From assembly GCA_005784505.1 (NCBI GenBank), contig VCAZ01000022.1, positions 4,060,695-4,124,694 of the forward strand: 64,000 nucleotides of DNA, written 5' to 3'. Position 1 is the stretch's first letter, and every line of letters begins with the position of its first letter. Source of the stretch: Bagarius yarrelli. Lineage: Eukaryota > Chordata > Actinopteri > Siluriformes > Sisoridae. The position numbers and the translations under genes are program-made. The notes under the pieces are model-generated. The model had not been told where the DNA came from and made no database searches. It was given only the letters and a program-made list of their open reading frames with translations. Below are positions 63,425-64,000 of this stretch, in pieces.

Positions 63425-63840
63425 TCAGAATACTCCCCGTTGTGGGTAGGGCCACGCCCTTTTCCAACCCAGGGGTTCCGTCTCTGAACCCCGGACCCCC
63501 TCTATTCCATCATGGGTGCAATTTTTCCCCGTAGCTAGTCCGGCAGAGGGACTGGCTGGAAAAGACCAGGCTAAGGTGGCTTCCGACCTTGGAACCCTCG
63601 CTAAGATGTGCTTTACATGTAGTGGGCTCTCATGCGGCCCCATGTATGTGTTTTCCACTGTGGTACTCTCATAACAGTGTTCCCCCCTCAGAGATGTCAT
63701 TGCAGCCCGGGTATGGCTGTCTCCCCTGGTGCGGAGCCCACCCTGGGGACCGCCCCATGTGGTACTTCCTCTTATCAGTCTATAGGTGATTCTTTACATA
63801 TTACCCCCTAGTGGGCAGAATATGATATTCGTAGGACCCC
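63425..63840. other. GC-rich segment, probably part of a retroelement
   Basis: Markedly richer in G+C than all flanking DNA ('cagcccgggtatggctgtct', 'accctggggaccgccccatg'). Open frames on both strands lack any motif I can name. Confidence 0.3.
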
Positions 63841-64000
63841 GGATGACACTTTCTTGGTTTGGCAATATGAAGTTTAGTTTGTTATTGCATGTGATTATTC
63901 ATACTAATAAAAGCATAGCTATATGACTTAACACAAATGCCAATTTTATTTACTTTTACTGATAACATCCCCATTAAATAATGCACTATATTATTTACAG
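63841..64000. other. Window edge, no feature seen
   Basis: A-T rich sequence; nothing supportable. Confidence 0.5.

Noticed and set aside
63589..63789. Open frames on both strands in the GC-rich end segment
   Set aside because: No motif, no splice signals that fit, and mutually overlapping on opposite strands; explained by high GC.

Overview
The window is vertebrate nuclear DNA, almost certainly from a ray-finned fish. It has GT-AG introns, long gene-poor introns, many tRNA-derived SINE copies, Tc1/mariner and hAT relics, and a PIM-like kinase of the kind that has multiplied in teleosts. The SINE type (tail 'ctctggataagggcgtctgccaaatg' style) and the LINE tails would fit an otophysan such as a catfish, but the species is inferred, not shown.

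Layout. (1) 1-1499, + strand: the 3' part of a PIM-family serine/threonine kinase gene (six visible coding exons, 285 codons, N-terminus off the window), with a glycine loop without glycines and DFG changed to NFG. (2) 2421-54807, + strand: one complete cytohesin-1 gene (cyth1), an Arf guanine-nucleotide exchange factor with coiled coil, Sec7 and PH domains. Two alternative coding first exons (2421-2439 and 17633-17660) both end in phase 1 and join exon 2 at 38890. Twelve further exons carry the protein, plus a 3-nt microexon (48582-48584, GAG) that switches the PH domain between the diglycine and triglycine forms. With first exon 1b and no microexon the protein is 398 aa, matching the family. 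(3) 54808 to about 56.9 kb: the cyth1 3' UTR with a Pumilio-type site and candidate polyadenylation signals. (4) about 57-64 kb: no gene recognised; relics of Tc1-like, THAP-domain and LTR-like elements and a repeat with CRE-like palindromes.

The introns hold most of the repeats. There is a full-length 1584-bp Tc1/mariner element with DD37E catalytic spacing and TA duplications at 24840-26427 (transposase broken by frameshifts), about fourteen SINE copies, four copies of a GGCCGGCC-ended repeat, a hAT relic with a BED-finger start, two LINE pieces, a roughly 125-bp minisatellite just upstream of exon 1b, and two striking perfect inverted repeats (19159-19231 and 53943-53982).

How it works together: cyth1 is read from two promoters about 15 kb apart. 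Its N-terminal leader depends on the promoter, and its phosphoinositide preference on the microexon. The PIM-like gene lies just upstream on the same strand and has no evident functional link to cyth1.
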